In this document: positions 44,898 through 52,742 of the stretch, in pieces
Layout: each line of letters begins with the position of its first letter
Position numbering within the stretch: the stretch's first letter is position 1
Assembly (NCBI RefSeq): GCF_017592825.1
Contig: NZ_JAGFMD010000005.1
Location: 186,001 to 250,000 of the forward strand
Reading direction: 5' to 3'
DNA from: Roseivirga sp. E12
Lineage (GTDB): Bacteria; Bacteroidota; Bacteroidia; Cytophagales; Cyclobacteriaceae
Length of the DNA stretch: 64,000 nt
Made by a program: the position numbers and the translations under genes
Notes under the pieces: model-generated
What the model was told of the DNA's origin: nothing
Seen by the model: only the letters and a program-made list of their open reading frames with translations
The model's database searches: none

Positions 44898-45686
44898 TTA
44901 AGCCTTTTCCTCTTCAGCAGCATCCTCAGATGCATCAGCAGCAGGAGCTTCTTCAGCTTCAGCCTTTGGTGCCTCTTCTGCTTCTTCAGCAGCCGGTGCT
45001 TCTTCAGCAGGAGTCTCTTCTACCTCTGGAGCAGCTTCTGCAGCTACTTCTTCGGCAGGGGCTTCTTCAACAGCTGGAGCTTCTTCGGCAACAACCTCTT
45101 CAGCTGGCGCTTCTTCTACTACAGGAGTTTCTTCAGTTGCAGCCTCTTCAACTACTGGCGCCTCAGCTTCTACAGCTTCAGTAGCCTCAGCAGTTTCTTC
45201 AACCTCTTCTTCAGCAACCTCTTCTACCACTACATTCTTAGCAGCAATTGCTTCAGCTCTTGCAGCACTCACTTTAGCTTCAGCTTCAAGTTTAGCTTTT
45301 CTCGCCTCGGCTTTAGCCTTAGCCAATTGATCAGTTTTACCAGAAATCTTAGATTCCTTGTCTTCAACCCATGCAGCTAACTTCTTATCAGCATCTTCTT
45401 GAGAGATTGCTCCTTTATCCACACCTACTTGTAAATGTTTTCTGAACATCACACCTCTATAAGAAAGCATTGCTCTTACAGTGTCTGTAGGTTGTGCACC
45501 TTTCATCACCCAATCAAACGCTTTGTCGTTATCGATATTAATCGATGCAGGATCGGTGTTTGGATTGTAGGTTCCGATTTTTTCAATAAAGCGACCATCA
45601 CGTGGTGCTCTTGCGTCAGCGATGACAACATCGTACATCGCTCTTTTTTTACGACCTCTTCGGGCCAATCTGATTTTAACAGCCAT
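44898..45686 (-). CDS. rpsP: 30S ribosomal protein S16 with long acidic Ala/Glu tail
   Basis: 262 residues, against about 80-90 for a standard S16. The S16 fold fills residues 1-85 ([42 protein letters not shown] region, then [16 protein letters not shown]). Residues about 105-150 form a charged helix ([24 protein letters not shown]), and 155-262 are a nearly pure Ala/Glu/Val/Pro tail with repeated EEAPAEEV-type units. Tailed S16 is known in this phylum, but its purpose is unknown. It heads the operon and has a TACCTTTG promoter box at 45753-45760. Confidence 0.95.
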   Translation of the reverse strand: MAVKIRLARRGRKKRAMYDVVIADARAPRDGRFIEKIGTYNPNTDPASINIDNDKAFDWVMKGAQPTDTVRAMLSYRGVMFRKHLQVGVDKGAISQEDADKKLAAWVEDKESKISGKTDQLAKAKAEARKAKLEAEAKVSAARAEAIAAKNVVVEEVAEEEVEETAEATEAVEAEAPVVEEAATEETPVVEEAPAEEVVAEEAPAVEEAPAEEVAAEAAPEVEETPAEEAPAAEEAEEAPKAEAEEAPAADASEDAAEEEKA

Positions 45687-45752
45687 ATAACTTTTAAGTT
45701 CTACTAGGATCTCGTCCTCAAATTCTCAGGAACACGTCCTGAAAAAGGACTG

Positions 45753-45760
45753 CAAAGGTA
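45753..45760 (-). promoter_or_regulatory. rpsP operon promoter -7 box
   Basis: TACCTTTG on the minus strand, exact TAnnTTTG, giving a leader of about 60 nt before the rpsP ATG at 45686. The leader can form competing hairpins (45727-45750). Confidence 0.55.
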
Positions 45761-45877
45761 AGTCTTTTTTTTAATCTAGTAAAATGGAACTCCAATAATA
45801 AGCATCTTCCTCGAGCCTCTCCTTTCACCTTATATATATGACTCAAAAAGCTTTGTATTTAAAAATGATATATTCGT

Positions 45878-45897
45878 AAAACCGCATAAACGGTTTT
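45878..45897. promoter_or_regulatory. Inverted repeat upstream of the sucA promoter
   Basis: AAAACCG (45878-45884) and CGGTTTT (45891-45897) are perfect 7-bp arms around CATAAA, about 20 bp upstream of the sucA -7 box, covering the -33 region. A plausible operator for an unknown TCA-cycle regulator. Confidence 0.35.
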
Positions 45898-45917
45898 TAA
45901 AGCCTAAACCATTCCAG

Positions 45918-45925
45918 TACTTTTG
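45918..45925 (+). promoter_or_regulatory. sucA operon promoter -7 box
   Basis: TACTTTTG, exact TAnnTTTG, 27 bp before the ATG at 45953. A TTG in frame at 45923 lies inside the box, so it cannot be the translation start. Confidence 0.6.
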
Positions 45926-45952
45926 TTGTTAAGTGTCAGGAATAATAACGCC

Positions 45953-48691
45953 ATGGACAATTATACTTACCTAAGCAACGCTGATCCAAAAGCACTCGAA
46001 GTGCTTTATCAGCAATATAAAGCAGACCCACAAAGCATTGACGAAGGATGGAAGAAGTTCTTCGAAGGCTTTGAGTTCGCCCAAGAGCAATTTCCAATGT
46101 TGCCCAACGGTCAGGGATCTACAGGATCATCAGCTGTAGTATCAGGAAACGCCAAAGAAGTTCAAGTAAGAAATCTTATTCACGCCTATCGTACACGTGC
46201 CCACCTCAGGTCTAAAACAAACCCTGTAAGAGAGAGAAAGGATCGTAAACCGATTCTTGACCTACAATACTTCAATCTTTCGGAAGCTGACCTGGATACT
46301 GAGTTTGTCTCTGGTGAAGAAATTGGTATTGGAAAAGCCACGCTTAGAAAGATCATCGAGACGCTGAAGTATATATACGAAGGCACCGTTGGCTTCGAGT
46401 ACATGTCTGTCCGTGACCCTGAGAAACTCAAATGGCTCAGAGAAAAAATTGAAAAAGAAGCTTTGAGCTTCAATCCTTCTGCAGAGCAGAGAAAGCGCAT
46501 TTTATCTAAGCTCAATGAAGCTGTGGTATTCGAAAACTTTCTACATACTAAATACCTCGGACAGAAGAGGTTTTCGTTAGAGGGTGGCGAAACTACGATT
46601 CCTGCCTTAGATGCAATCATTAATAAAGGTGCCGAGCTTGGCCTGGAAGAAGTGATGATTGGTATGGCACATAGAGGTCGACTTAATGTTCTTGCCAATA
46701 TTATGGGTAAGACTTACGAGCAAATCTTTAATGAATTTGAAGGCGGTGCGACTCCAGACCTTACCATGGGGGATGGTGATGTAAAATACCATCTAGGTTA
46801 CTCTAGTCAAATCAAAGCTCAAAATGGTAAGACGGTCGAGCTCAAGCTTGCTCCAAACCCATCTCACCTGGAAGCTGTGAATCCTGTTGTTCAGGGTTTT
46901 GTTCGAGCGAAGGGGGATGAAGAATACAATAGAGATCGTTCTAAAATTCTACCAATACTAGTTCATGGTGATGCTGCTGTAGCAGGCCAGGGTATCATGT
47001 ATGAGATTGTTCAGATGAGCAAACTTGAAGGCTATAATACAGGTGGCACCATCCATTTTGTGATTAATAACCAAGTAGGATTTACTACCGACTTTGATGA
47101 TGCTAGATCTAGTATCTACTCTACTGATGTAGCAAAAATTATTGACGCACCAGTTTTACATGTAAACGGAGATGACCCTGAAGCAGTAATCTTCTGTGTT
47201 CAGTTTGCTGTTGAGTACAGACAAAAATTCCAAAGAGATATTTTCGTAGATATGGTCTGCTATAGAAGACATGGCCATAATGAAAGCGATGAACCTAAGT
47301 TCACTCAACCTTCGCTTTACAATGTCATTTCTAAACACCCCAATCCAAGAGAGGTCTATAACAAACAACTCATTGAAAAAGGTGAAGTAGAAGCTGCTTT
47401 GGCCAAGAACATGGACAAGGAGTTTAGAGCCACTCTTCAGGACAGATTGAATATGGTTAAGCAAAAGCCTTTACCATATGTATACCAACCTTTAGAAGAA
47501 GAATGGAGAAACTTAAGAAGGTCCAAGCCTGAAGATTTTGAAAAATCTCCTAATACAGGCATCTCTGAAGGCAGTATAGAGAAAGTTGCCAAGGCACTTA
47601 CATCTGTACCAGAAGGTTTTAAACCACTAAAGCAGATTGAAAAGCAACTGAAGCAGCGAAACGACATGTTCTTTAAGGACAAACTGTTGAACTGGGCCGG
47701 AGGAGAACTTTTAGCTTATGGTTCTTTGCTTTTAGACGGTAAGAAAGTGAGGCTCACAGGACAAGATGTTCAAAGAGGCACATTCTCACATAGACATGCT
47801 GTATTGCATGATATGAATACCAATTATGCCCATAATAGCCTCGATCATATTGAGGGTATTGAAAATAAATTCGAAATATATAACTCTCTGCTATCAGAGT
47901 TTGGAGTGATGGGTTTTGAATTTGGTTATGCAATGGCTAACCCCAATGCACTTACTATTTGGGAAGCACAGTTTGGGGATTTTGCCAATGGCGCCCAAGT
48001 AATGATAGACCAGTTTGTGTCCTGCTCCGAAACTAAGTGGCAGCGTATGAATGGCATGGTGCTGCTATTGCCTCATGGCTACGAAGGCCAAGGGCCTGAG
48101 CATTCAAATGCTCGTCCTGAAAGGTACCTTCAACTGAGTGCAGAATATAATATGGCAGTGGCCAATATTACTACCCCTTCTAACTTCTTCCACGCTATGC
48201 GAAGACAAATGACCTGGGAGTTTAGAAAGCCATTAGTGATCATGTCACCAAAGTCTTTATTGAGACACCCTAAGGCAGTATCTCCACTAGCTGAATTCAC
48301 TTCTGGTAGTTTCCAAGAGGTTATCGGAGATGACAATGTCACCGCAAGGTCAGTAAAGAAAGTAATTCTATGTTCTGGAAAAGTCTATTATGACTTACTA
48401 GAGCGAAAGGAAAAGGATAAACGAAAGGATGTTGCTCTCATTAGAATCGAGCAATTACAACCTTTCCCTGCTTCGCAGGTGAACAAAATACTAGACAAGT
48501 ATAAGAACGCTGAATACGTATGGCTACAAGAGGAACCTGAGAACATGGGTTATTGGAGCTTTGTCCAGCGAGCATATAAGGAGAAGAACCTCACCCTGAT
48601 TTCGAGAAAGGCAAGTGCATCACCGGCCACCGGATATGCTAAGGTTCATGCTCAAGAACAAGAAGAAATTATTAACAAAGCTTTCGCTTAA
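45953..48691 (+). CDS. sucA: 2-oxoglutarate dehydrogenase E1 component
   Basis: 912 residues from ATG 45953 (MDNYTYLSNADPKALE). A thiamine-diphosphate enzyme that decarboxylates 2-oxoglutarate in the TCA cycle and passes succinyl to E2. Typical parts are GMAHRGRLNVLANIMGK, HGDAAVAGQGIMYE and CYRRHGHNESDEPKFTQP, with the transketolase-type C-domain (ANPNALTIWEAQFGDFANGAQ; LLPHGYEGQGPEHSNARPERYLQL). The start is set by the promoter box. E2 follows after 12 bp. Confidence 0.97.
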   Translation: MDNYTYLSNADPKALEVLYQQYKADPQSIDEGWKKFFEGFEFAQEQFPMLPNGQGSTGSSAVVSGNAKEVQVRNLIHAYRTRAHLRSKTNPVRERKDRKPILDLQYFNLSEADLDTEFVSGEEIGIGKATLRKIIETLKYIYEGTVGFEYMSVRDPEKLKWLREKIEKEALSFNPSAEQRKRILSKLNEAVVFENFLHTKYLGQKRFSLEGGETTIPALDAIINKGAELGLEEVMIGMAHRGRLNVLANIMGKTYEQIFNEFEGGATPDLTMGDGDVKYHLGYSSQIKAQNGKTVELKLAPNPSHLEAVNPVVQGFVRAKGDEEYNRDRSKILPILVHGDAAVAGQGIMYEIVQMSKLEGYNTGGTIHFVINNQVGFTTDFDDARSSIYSTDVAKIIDAPVLHVNGDDPEAVIFCVQFAVEYRQKFQRDIFVDMVCYRRHGHNESDEPKFTQPSLYNVISKHPNPREVYNKQLIEKGEVEAALAKNMDKEFRATLQDRLNMVKQKPLPYVYQPLEEEWRNLRRSKPEDFEKSPNTGISEGSIEKVAKALTSVPEGFKPLKQIEKQLKQRNDMFFKDKLLNWAGGELLAYGSLLLDGKKVRLTGQDVQRGTFSHRHAVLHDMNTNYAHNSLDHIEGIENKFEIYNSLLSEFGVMGFEFGYAMANPNALTIWEAQFGDFANGAQVMIDQFVSCSETKWQRMNGMVLLLPHGYEGQGPEHSNARPERYLQLSAEYNMAVANITTPSNFFHAMRRQMTWEFRKPLVIMSPKSLLRHPKAVSPLAEFTSGSFQEVIGDDNVTARSVKKVILCSGKVYYDLLERKEKDKRKDVALIRIEQLQPFPASQVNKILDKYKNAEYVWLQEEPENMGYWSFVQRAYKEKNLTLISRKASASPATGYAKVHAQEQEEIINKAFA

Positions 48692-48703
48692 ATCAATAGA
48701 ATC

Positions 48704-50215
48704 ATGAGTTTGGAAATCAAAGTTCCTGCAGTTGGTGAGTCAATCACAGAAGTAACCATTGCACAATGGTTCAAGCAAGAAGGAGATCATGTCGAAATGG
48801 ACGAAGTGATCTGCGAGCTTGAGTCAGATAAAGCTACTTTCGAATTGAATGCGGAAGCAGCAGGCACCCTACATATCGTTGCCAGTGAGGGTGACACACT
48901 GGAAATAGGTGATGTCATTTGTAAAATAGACGAGGCTAGTTCAGGCAGTGCTCCAAAGGCAGACGAACCTACTACTGAAGCTAAGCCAGCTCCTGCTTCT
49001 GATGGCCCAAAAGCCACTGGCGAAGTAAAAGAAATGATTGTGCCTACCGTTGGAGAATCCATTACGGAAGTCACCATATCAAGTTGGTTGAAAGCCGATG
49101 GAGATTTTGTTGAATTGGACGAAGTTATTGCCGAGGTTGATTCAGACAAAGCAACATTCGAGTTACCTGCAGAAGCCAATGGTATACTACGCATTGTAGC
49201 GCAAGAAGACGCTACGATTGAGATAGGCGACCTAATTTGTAAGATCGAAGTAATGGAAGGCGGAGCACCTGCAGCGGCTGCACCAGCGCAAAGTACGGCT
49301 GTCGAAGCCACCGAAGCGACAGGCAATAATACCTATGCAACTGGCCACGCTTCTCCTGCTGCAGCTAAGATACTTGCTGAAAAAGGCATCGATGCCTCAA
49401 CGGTAAAGGGTACGGGTAAAGATGGACGTATCACTAAGGAAGATGCCGAAAAAGCACAAGCTACTCCTACCAAACCGACTGCTGCACCTGCACCAGCACC
49501 TGTTGTCCCTGGCAGCAGAAATGAGCGGAGAGAACGAATGACATCCTTGAGAAAGACTGTATCTCGAAGGTTGGTATCCGTGAAGAATGAGACAGCCATG
49601 CTGACCACATTCAATGAGGTGAATATGAAACCGATCATGGACCTTCGTAAGAAATACAAGGATAGGTTCAAGGAAAAGTACGAGGTAGGTTTAGGCTTCA
49701 TGTCCTTCTTTACTAAGGCTGTCACCATGGCCGCTAAAGAATGGCCCGCAGTGAATGCCAGAATTGAAGAGAATGAGATTGTTTATAGCGATTTTGTTGA
49801 TGTTTCGATCGCAGTATCGGCTCCTAAAGGATTGATGGTTCCGGTCATCCGTAATGCTGAATCCATGAGCTTCGATCAAATCGAAAAGGAAATTGTTCGT
49901 CTGGCAACGAAAGCCAGAGATGGTAAGCTGACAATTGATGAAATGACTGGTGGTACTTTCACCGTTACCAATGGAGGGATTTTCGGCTCAATGCTGTCAA
50001 CTCCAATCATCAATGCCCCTCAATCCGCCATCTTAGGAATGCACAACATTGTTGAGCGACCTATGGCTGTAAATGGAGAAGTGAAAATTTTGCCAATTAT
50101 GTATGTGGCCTTGTCTTACGATCATAGAATAGTTGATGGTCGTGAATCTGTGAGCTTCCTAGTAAGAGTAAAAGAGTTACTTGAAGACCCAACACGTTTA
50201 CTACTCGGAATTTAA
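48704..50215 (+). CDS. sucB: 2-oxoglutarate dehydrogenase E2, two lipoyl domains
   Basis: 503 residues. Two lipoyl domains instead of the usual single one in bacterial OdhB: lipoyl lysines are K43 (ELESDKATF) and K149 (EVDSDKATF). A peripheral-subunit-binding domain follows ([15 protein letters not shown] to [14 protein letters not shown]), then the catalytic acyltransferase with the active histidine in [15 protein letters not shown]. It transfers succinyl to CoA. E3 would follow directly but for a 433-bp inserted element after its stop codon. Confidence 0.96.
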   Translation: MSLEIKVPAVGESITEVTIAQWFKQEGDHVEMDEVICELESDKATFELNAEAAGTLHIVASEGDTLEIGDVICKIDEASSGSAPKADEPTTEAKPAPASDGPKATGEVKEMIVPTVGESITEVTISSWLKADGDFVELDEVIAEVDSDKATFELPAEANGILRIVAQEDATIEIGDLICKIEVMEGGAPAAAAPAQSTAVEATEATGNNTYATGHASPAAAKILAEKGIDASTVKGTGKDGRITKEDAEKAQATPTKPTAAPAPAPVVPGSRNERRERMTSLRKTVSRRLVSVKNETAMLTTFNEVNMKPIMDLRKKYKDRFKEKYEVGLGFMSFFTKAVTMAAKEWPAVNARIEENEIVYSDFVDVSIAVSAPKGLMVPVIRNAESMSFDQIEKEIVRLATKARDGKLTIDEMTGGTFTVTNGGIFGSMLSTPIINAPQSAILGMHNIVERPMAVNGEVKILPIMYVALSYDHRIVDGRESVSFLVRVKELLEDPTRLLLGI

Positions 50216-50218
50216 ATC

Positions 50219-50253
50219 GTATTGAGTACCGAGTATTGGGTACCAAGTACTGA
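50219..50253 (+). repeat. Left heptad array, five 7-bp units
   Basis: Five head-to-tail 7-mers: GTATTGA, GTACCGA, GTATTGG, GTACCAA, GTACTGA, consensus GTAYYRR. A degenerate sixth, GAACAAG, follows. The period is exactly 7 with no slips, and the array ends 12 bp before the small gene's ATG. Confidence 0.85.
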
Positions 50254-50265
50254 GAACAAGACTTA

Positions 50266-50616
50266 ATGCATAAATACAAAGAATTAGAAGTTTGGAAGAA
50301 GTCCATAGCTCTAACAAAACGCATTTACTTGATTACATCAAGCTTCCCTTCTGAAGAGAAGTTTGGTTTGAAAAGTCAAATTAATCGAGCAGCCGTATCA
50401 ATAGCTTCAAACATTGCTGAAGGCGCTGGCAGGAACTCTAATAAAGAGTTTAATCAGTTTTTAGGGATAGCAATTGGTTCAATGCATGAAGTAGAGACAC
50501 AAATAATCATTTCGTTTGAAGTTGGCTTCATAGAAGAAACAGTTAAGGATGAAATCTGTGATCAAATATCTCAGTTAATCCTAATGACAAAAGGATTAAA
50601 AAATCACTTAGTCTAA
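50266..50616 (+). CDS. Four-helix-bundle protein (23S rRNA intervening-sequence type)
   Basis: 116 residues of the bS23/IVP-like family (TIGR02436-type): YKELEVWKKSIALTKRIYLIT, FPSEEKFGLKSQINRAAVSIASNIAEGAGRNSNKEFNQFLGIA, then IGSMHEVETQIIISFEVGF. The fold is a four-helix bundle that forms ring-like pentamers in known relatives, including the Avd accessory protein of diversity-generating retroelements. Its role here is unknown. It lies alone between odhB and lpd, same strand, inside inverted arrays of 7-bp repeats; its stop codon TAA is part of the first right-hand repeat unit. Confidence 0.85.
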   Translation: MHKYKELEVWKKSIALTKRIYLITSSFPSEEKFGLKSQINRAAVSIASNIAEGAGRNSNKEFNQFLGIAIGSMHEVETQIIISFEVGFIEETVKDEICDQISQLILMTKGLKNHLV

Positions 50617-50641
50617 GTACTAGCTACTTGGTACTAAGTAC
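50614..50641 (-). repeat. Right heptad array, four 7-bp units, inverted
   Basis: Plus-strand units TAAGTAC, TAGCTAC, TTGGTAC, TAAGTAC; on the minus strand they read GTACTTA, GTACCAA, GTAGCTA, GTACTTA, the same GTAYYRR-like family as the left array (GTACCAA is shared exactly). The first unit contains the small gene's stop codon. Confidence 0.85.
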
Positions 50642-50654
50642 TAACGATACAAAA

Positions 50655-52055
50655 ATGAAATACGATGTAACAGTAATAGGATCAGGACCCGGTGGCTACA
50701 TTGCAGCTATCCGATGTGCCCAGCTAGGTATGAAAACTGCCATTATTGAGAAGTATAACACTTTGGGCGGTACATGTTTGAACGTAGGCTGTATTCCTTC
50801 AAAAGCACTTTTAGACTCTTCAGAACATTACCACAATGCAGCCCATACTTTCGGTGAGCATGGTATTGAATTGAAAGACTTAAAGGTGAACCTGAAACAA
50901 ATGATCGACCGAAAGGCAGGCGTTGTGAGTCAGGTAACAAGCGGAGTCGACTTCTTAATGAAGAAGAATAAGATCGATGTTTTTCATGGCATGGGCTCTT
51001 TCGTAGATAAAAACACCATTCAGGTTACTGATGCTGAAGGCAAAGTCACCAAAGTGGAAACTGAAAAAGCCATTATAGCAACAGGTTCTAAACCAGCTTC
51101 TCTCCAATTCATCAACATAGACAAAAAGAGAGTTATCACCTCCACAGAGGCATTGGAACTCAAAGAAATTCCTAAGCACATGATAGTTATTGGTGGTGGA
51201 GTAATTGGAATGGAATTAGGTTCTGTCTATGCACGTCTAGGTGCAGAGGTTTCGGTGGTGGAGTTCATGGATGATATCATTCCATCTATGGACAAAACGA
51301 TGGGTCGAGAATTGAAAAAGTCTCTTAAAAAGTTAGGCTTCAACTTCTACTTAGGACATAAGGTTACCGAAGTAAAAGGAACTGCGAAAACAGTAACTGT
51401 AAAAGCAGAAAACAAGAAGGGTGAGCTTGTGGAAGTAAAAGGTGACTACTGCCTTGTTTCAATTGGAAGAAAGCCATACACTGAAGGTTTGGGACTGGAA
51501 AACGTTGGTATAAAAACTGATGACAGGGGTAGAATCGAAGTCGATAGTCATTTAGTGACTTCGGCTGATAACATCTACGCCATTGGTGATGTAATTAAAG
51601 GCGCTATGTTAGCCCACAAAGCCGAAGAAGAAGGAGTGTTCGTTGCCGAAGTCATTAACGGTGAAAAGCCTCATATCAATTATAACCTCATCCCAGGTGT
51701 AGTTTATACATGGCCTGAGGTTTCGGCCGTTGGTTTGACGGAAGAACAACTAAAAGAAAGTGGCAGAGCCTATAAGTCTGGTTCATTCTCTTACAGAGCT
51801 CTTGGACGGGCACAAGCATCTATGGATGTTGCTGGCTTAGTCAAAGTATTGGCAGACAAAGAAACCGATGAAATACTTGGTGTTCATATGATAGGTGCCC
51901 GTACAGCGGATATGATTTCAGAAGCAGTTGTTGCTATGGAGTTCAGGGCTTCAGCTGAGGATATTGCACGCATGTCTCATGCACATCCAACATACTCAGA
52001 AGCTTTTAAAGAAGCATGTTTAGCAGCTACGGATAATCGAGCGTTGAACGCCTAA
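50655..52055 (+). CDS. lpd: Dihydrolipoyl dehydrogenase (E3)
   Basis: 466 residues from ATG 50655 (MKYDVTVIGSGPGGY). It reoxidises dihydrolipoyl groups of E2 with NAD. The FAD motif GSGPGGYIAAIRCAQLG, redox disulfide GGTCLNVGCIPSKALL, NAD motif VIGGGVIGMELGSVYARLG and the C-terminal His-Glu motif MSHAHPTYSEAFKEA are all present. A longer frame starting at TTG 50628 would begin inside the heptad repeats and is rejected. Ends the E1-E2-E3 operon with a strong hairpin. Confidence 0.96.
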   Translation: MKYDVTVIGSGPGGYIAAIRCAQLGMKTAIIEKYNTLGGTCLNVGCIPSKALLDSSEHYHNAAHTFGEHGIELKDLKVNLKQMIDRKAGVVSQVTSGVDFLMKKNKIDVFHGMGSFVDKNTIQVTDAEGKVTKVETEKAIIATGSKPASLQFINIDKKRVITSTEALELKEIPKHMIVIGGGVIGMELGSVYARLGAEVSVVEFMDDIIPSMDKTMGRELKKSLKKLGFNFYLGHKVTEVKGTAKTVTVKAENKKGELVEVKGDYCLVSIGRKPYTEGLGLENVGIKTDDRGRIEVDSHLVTSADNIYAIGDVIKGAMLAHKAEEEGVFVAEVINGEKPHINYNLIPGVVYTWPEVSAVGLTEEQLKESGRAYKSGSFSYRALGRAQASMDVAGLVKVLADKETDEILGVHMIGARTADMISEAVVAMEFRASAEDIARMSHAHPTYSEAFKEACLAATDNRALNA

Positions 52056-52072
52056 AAAGAACAAAGCAAAAG

Positions 52073-52106
52073 AAAAGGGAATTCGAAGATCGAATTCCCT
52101 TTTTTG
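52073..52106. terminator. Terminator after lpd, bidirectional
   Basis: A perfect 14-bp stem (52073-52086 with 52090-52103, loop AGA) containing GGGAATTCGA and its complement, followed by T residues. It also reads as a terminator for the convergent lipoprotein gene ending at 52125. Confidence 0.92.
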
Positions 52107-52124
52107 TTTAGAATATCTTAAAAG

Positions 52125-52547
52125 CTATTTGCTTACGCGTATACCTTCCATTGGCAAGGCGTCTTCACCGACATACACTACCCCAGTAAAGGTATCTCCA
52201 TCGAAATCGCATTCAACTGAAGCGGTATTCCCCATGACATCAATATTTCCTGTCATAGCCGTACCCTGGAAATCAACTTCTGTAAGTTCGATAGTTCCGA
52301 ATTGATCAGTCTCTAACTGAGCTGTGTAAGTACCAGGATCTCCCCCGATTACCAGCTTACCTCCCGTTGCCCCATCAGGCGCTTCAACGGTATATTCCCA
52401 AGTTCCAGTGGGGTCGTAGGCCTCGATCTTTTTGCCTTTTTTACCTGCCTTTCCATCTGCAGCAGTATTTGTAACAGCACAGCCTGCAACAAAGAGTAGC
52501 ATTACTACCAAGGCAAGTCCACTCTTAATAAGATTAGTGTTTTTCAT
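52125..52547 (-). CDS. Small secreted lipoprotein
   Basis: 140 residues with a lipoprotein signal (VVMLLFVAGCAVT). A short lysine-rich linker (KAGKKGKK) is followed by a compact beta domain (DPTGTWEYTVEAPDGATGGKLVIGG, then TAMTGNIDVMGNTASVECDFDGDTFTGVV). The DPTGTW start and strand pattern resemble lipocalin-like or META-like beta barrels, but the family is not secure. It stands as its own unit. Confidence 0.72.
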   Translation of the reverse strand: MKNTNLIKSGLALVVMLLFVAGCAVTNTAADGKAGKKGKKIEAYDPTGTWEYTVEAPDGATGGKLVIGGDPGTYTAQLETDQFGTIELTEVDFQGTAMTGNIDVMGNTASVECDFDGDTFTGVVYVGEDALPMEGIRVSK

Positions 52548-52669
52548 TTTGGTTGAATTTCTAGGTAAATGTATGTCTAGGCAAATTAGTCATTTTTTCA
52601 ATTATCGATTTCAAACACCCCTCAAAACAGTCAAAAAAACATGTTGCAGGGATTAATGATAAACTCGTT

Positions 52670-52698
52670 TTGATTATTCGGTTTATGGCATAACTTTG
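52670..52698 (+). promoter_or_regulatory. carB promoter
   Basis: TTG at 52670-52672 and TAACTTTG at 52691-52698 are 18 bp apart, matching the Bacteroidetes consensus. The carB ATG follows 44 bp later. Confidence 0.75.
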
Positions 52699-52742
52699 TG
52701 CCAATTTGTACCTAAGTCAACCAGTCGTTCTTTACTTAAAAC

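Larger units (their letters stand above)
50216..50648 (+). mobile_element. Four-helix-bundle gene bracketed by inverted heptad-repeat arrays
   Basis: A compact unit of 433 bp between the sucB stop (50213-50215) and six bases before the lpd ATG. Its ends read ATCGT (50216-50220) and ACGAT (50644-50648), inverted copies. Inside these lie 7-bp repeat arrays of opposite orientation, and inside those one small gene. The split of an otherwise tight E1-E2-E3 operon argues for insertion. No transposase is encoded, so the mode of spread is inference. Confidence 0.55.

Noticed and set aside
44859-45380. Long open frame on the plus strand opposite the S16 tail, rich in Ser and Phe
   Set aside because: It is the shadow of the repetitive GCT/GAA-type codons of the rpsP tail; it has no promoter or family similarity.
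46186-46698. 170-codon open frame on the minus strand inside sucA
   Set aside because: Fully antisense to conserved E1 coding sequence; composition is that of a shadow frame.
48787-49326. 179-codon Ser/Ala-rich frame antisense to the lipoyl domains of sucB
   Set aside because: Shadow of the Ala/Glu-rich linkers of E2.
50219-50641. CRISPR array suggested by regular short repeats
   Set aside because: Units are 7 bp with no spacers and are inverted on the two sides of a gene; there are no cas genes.
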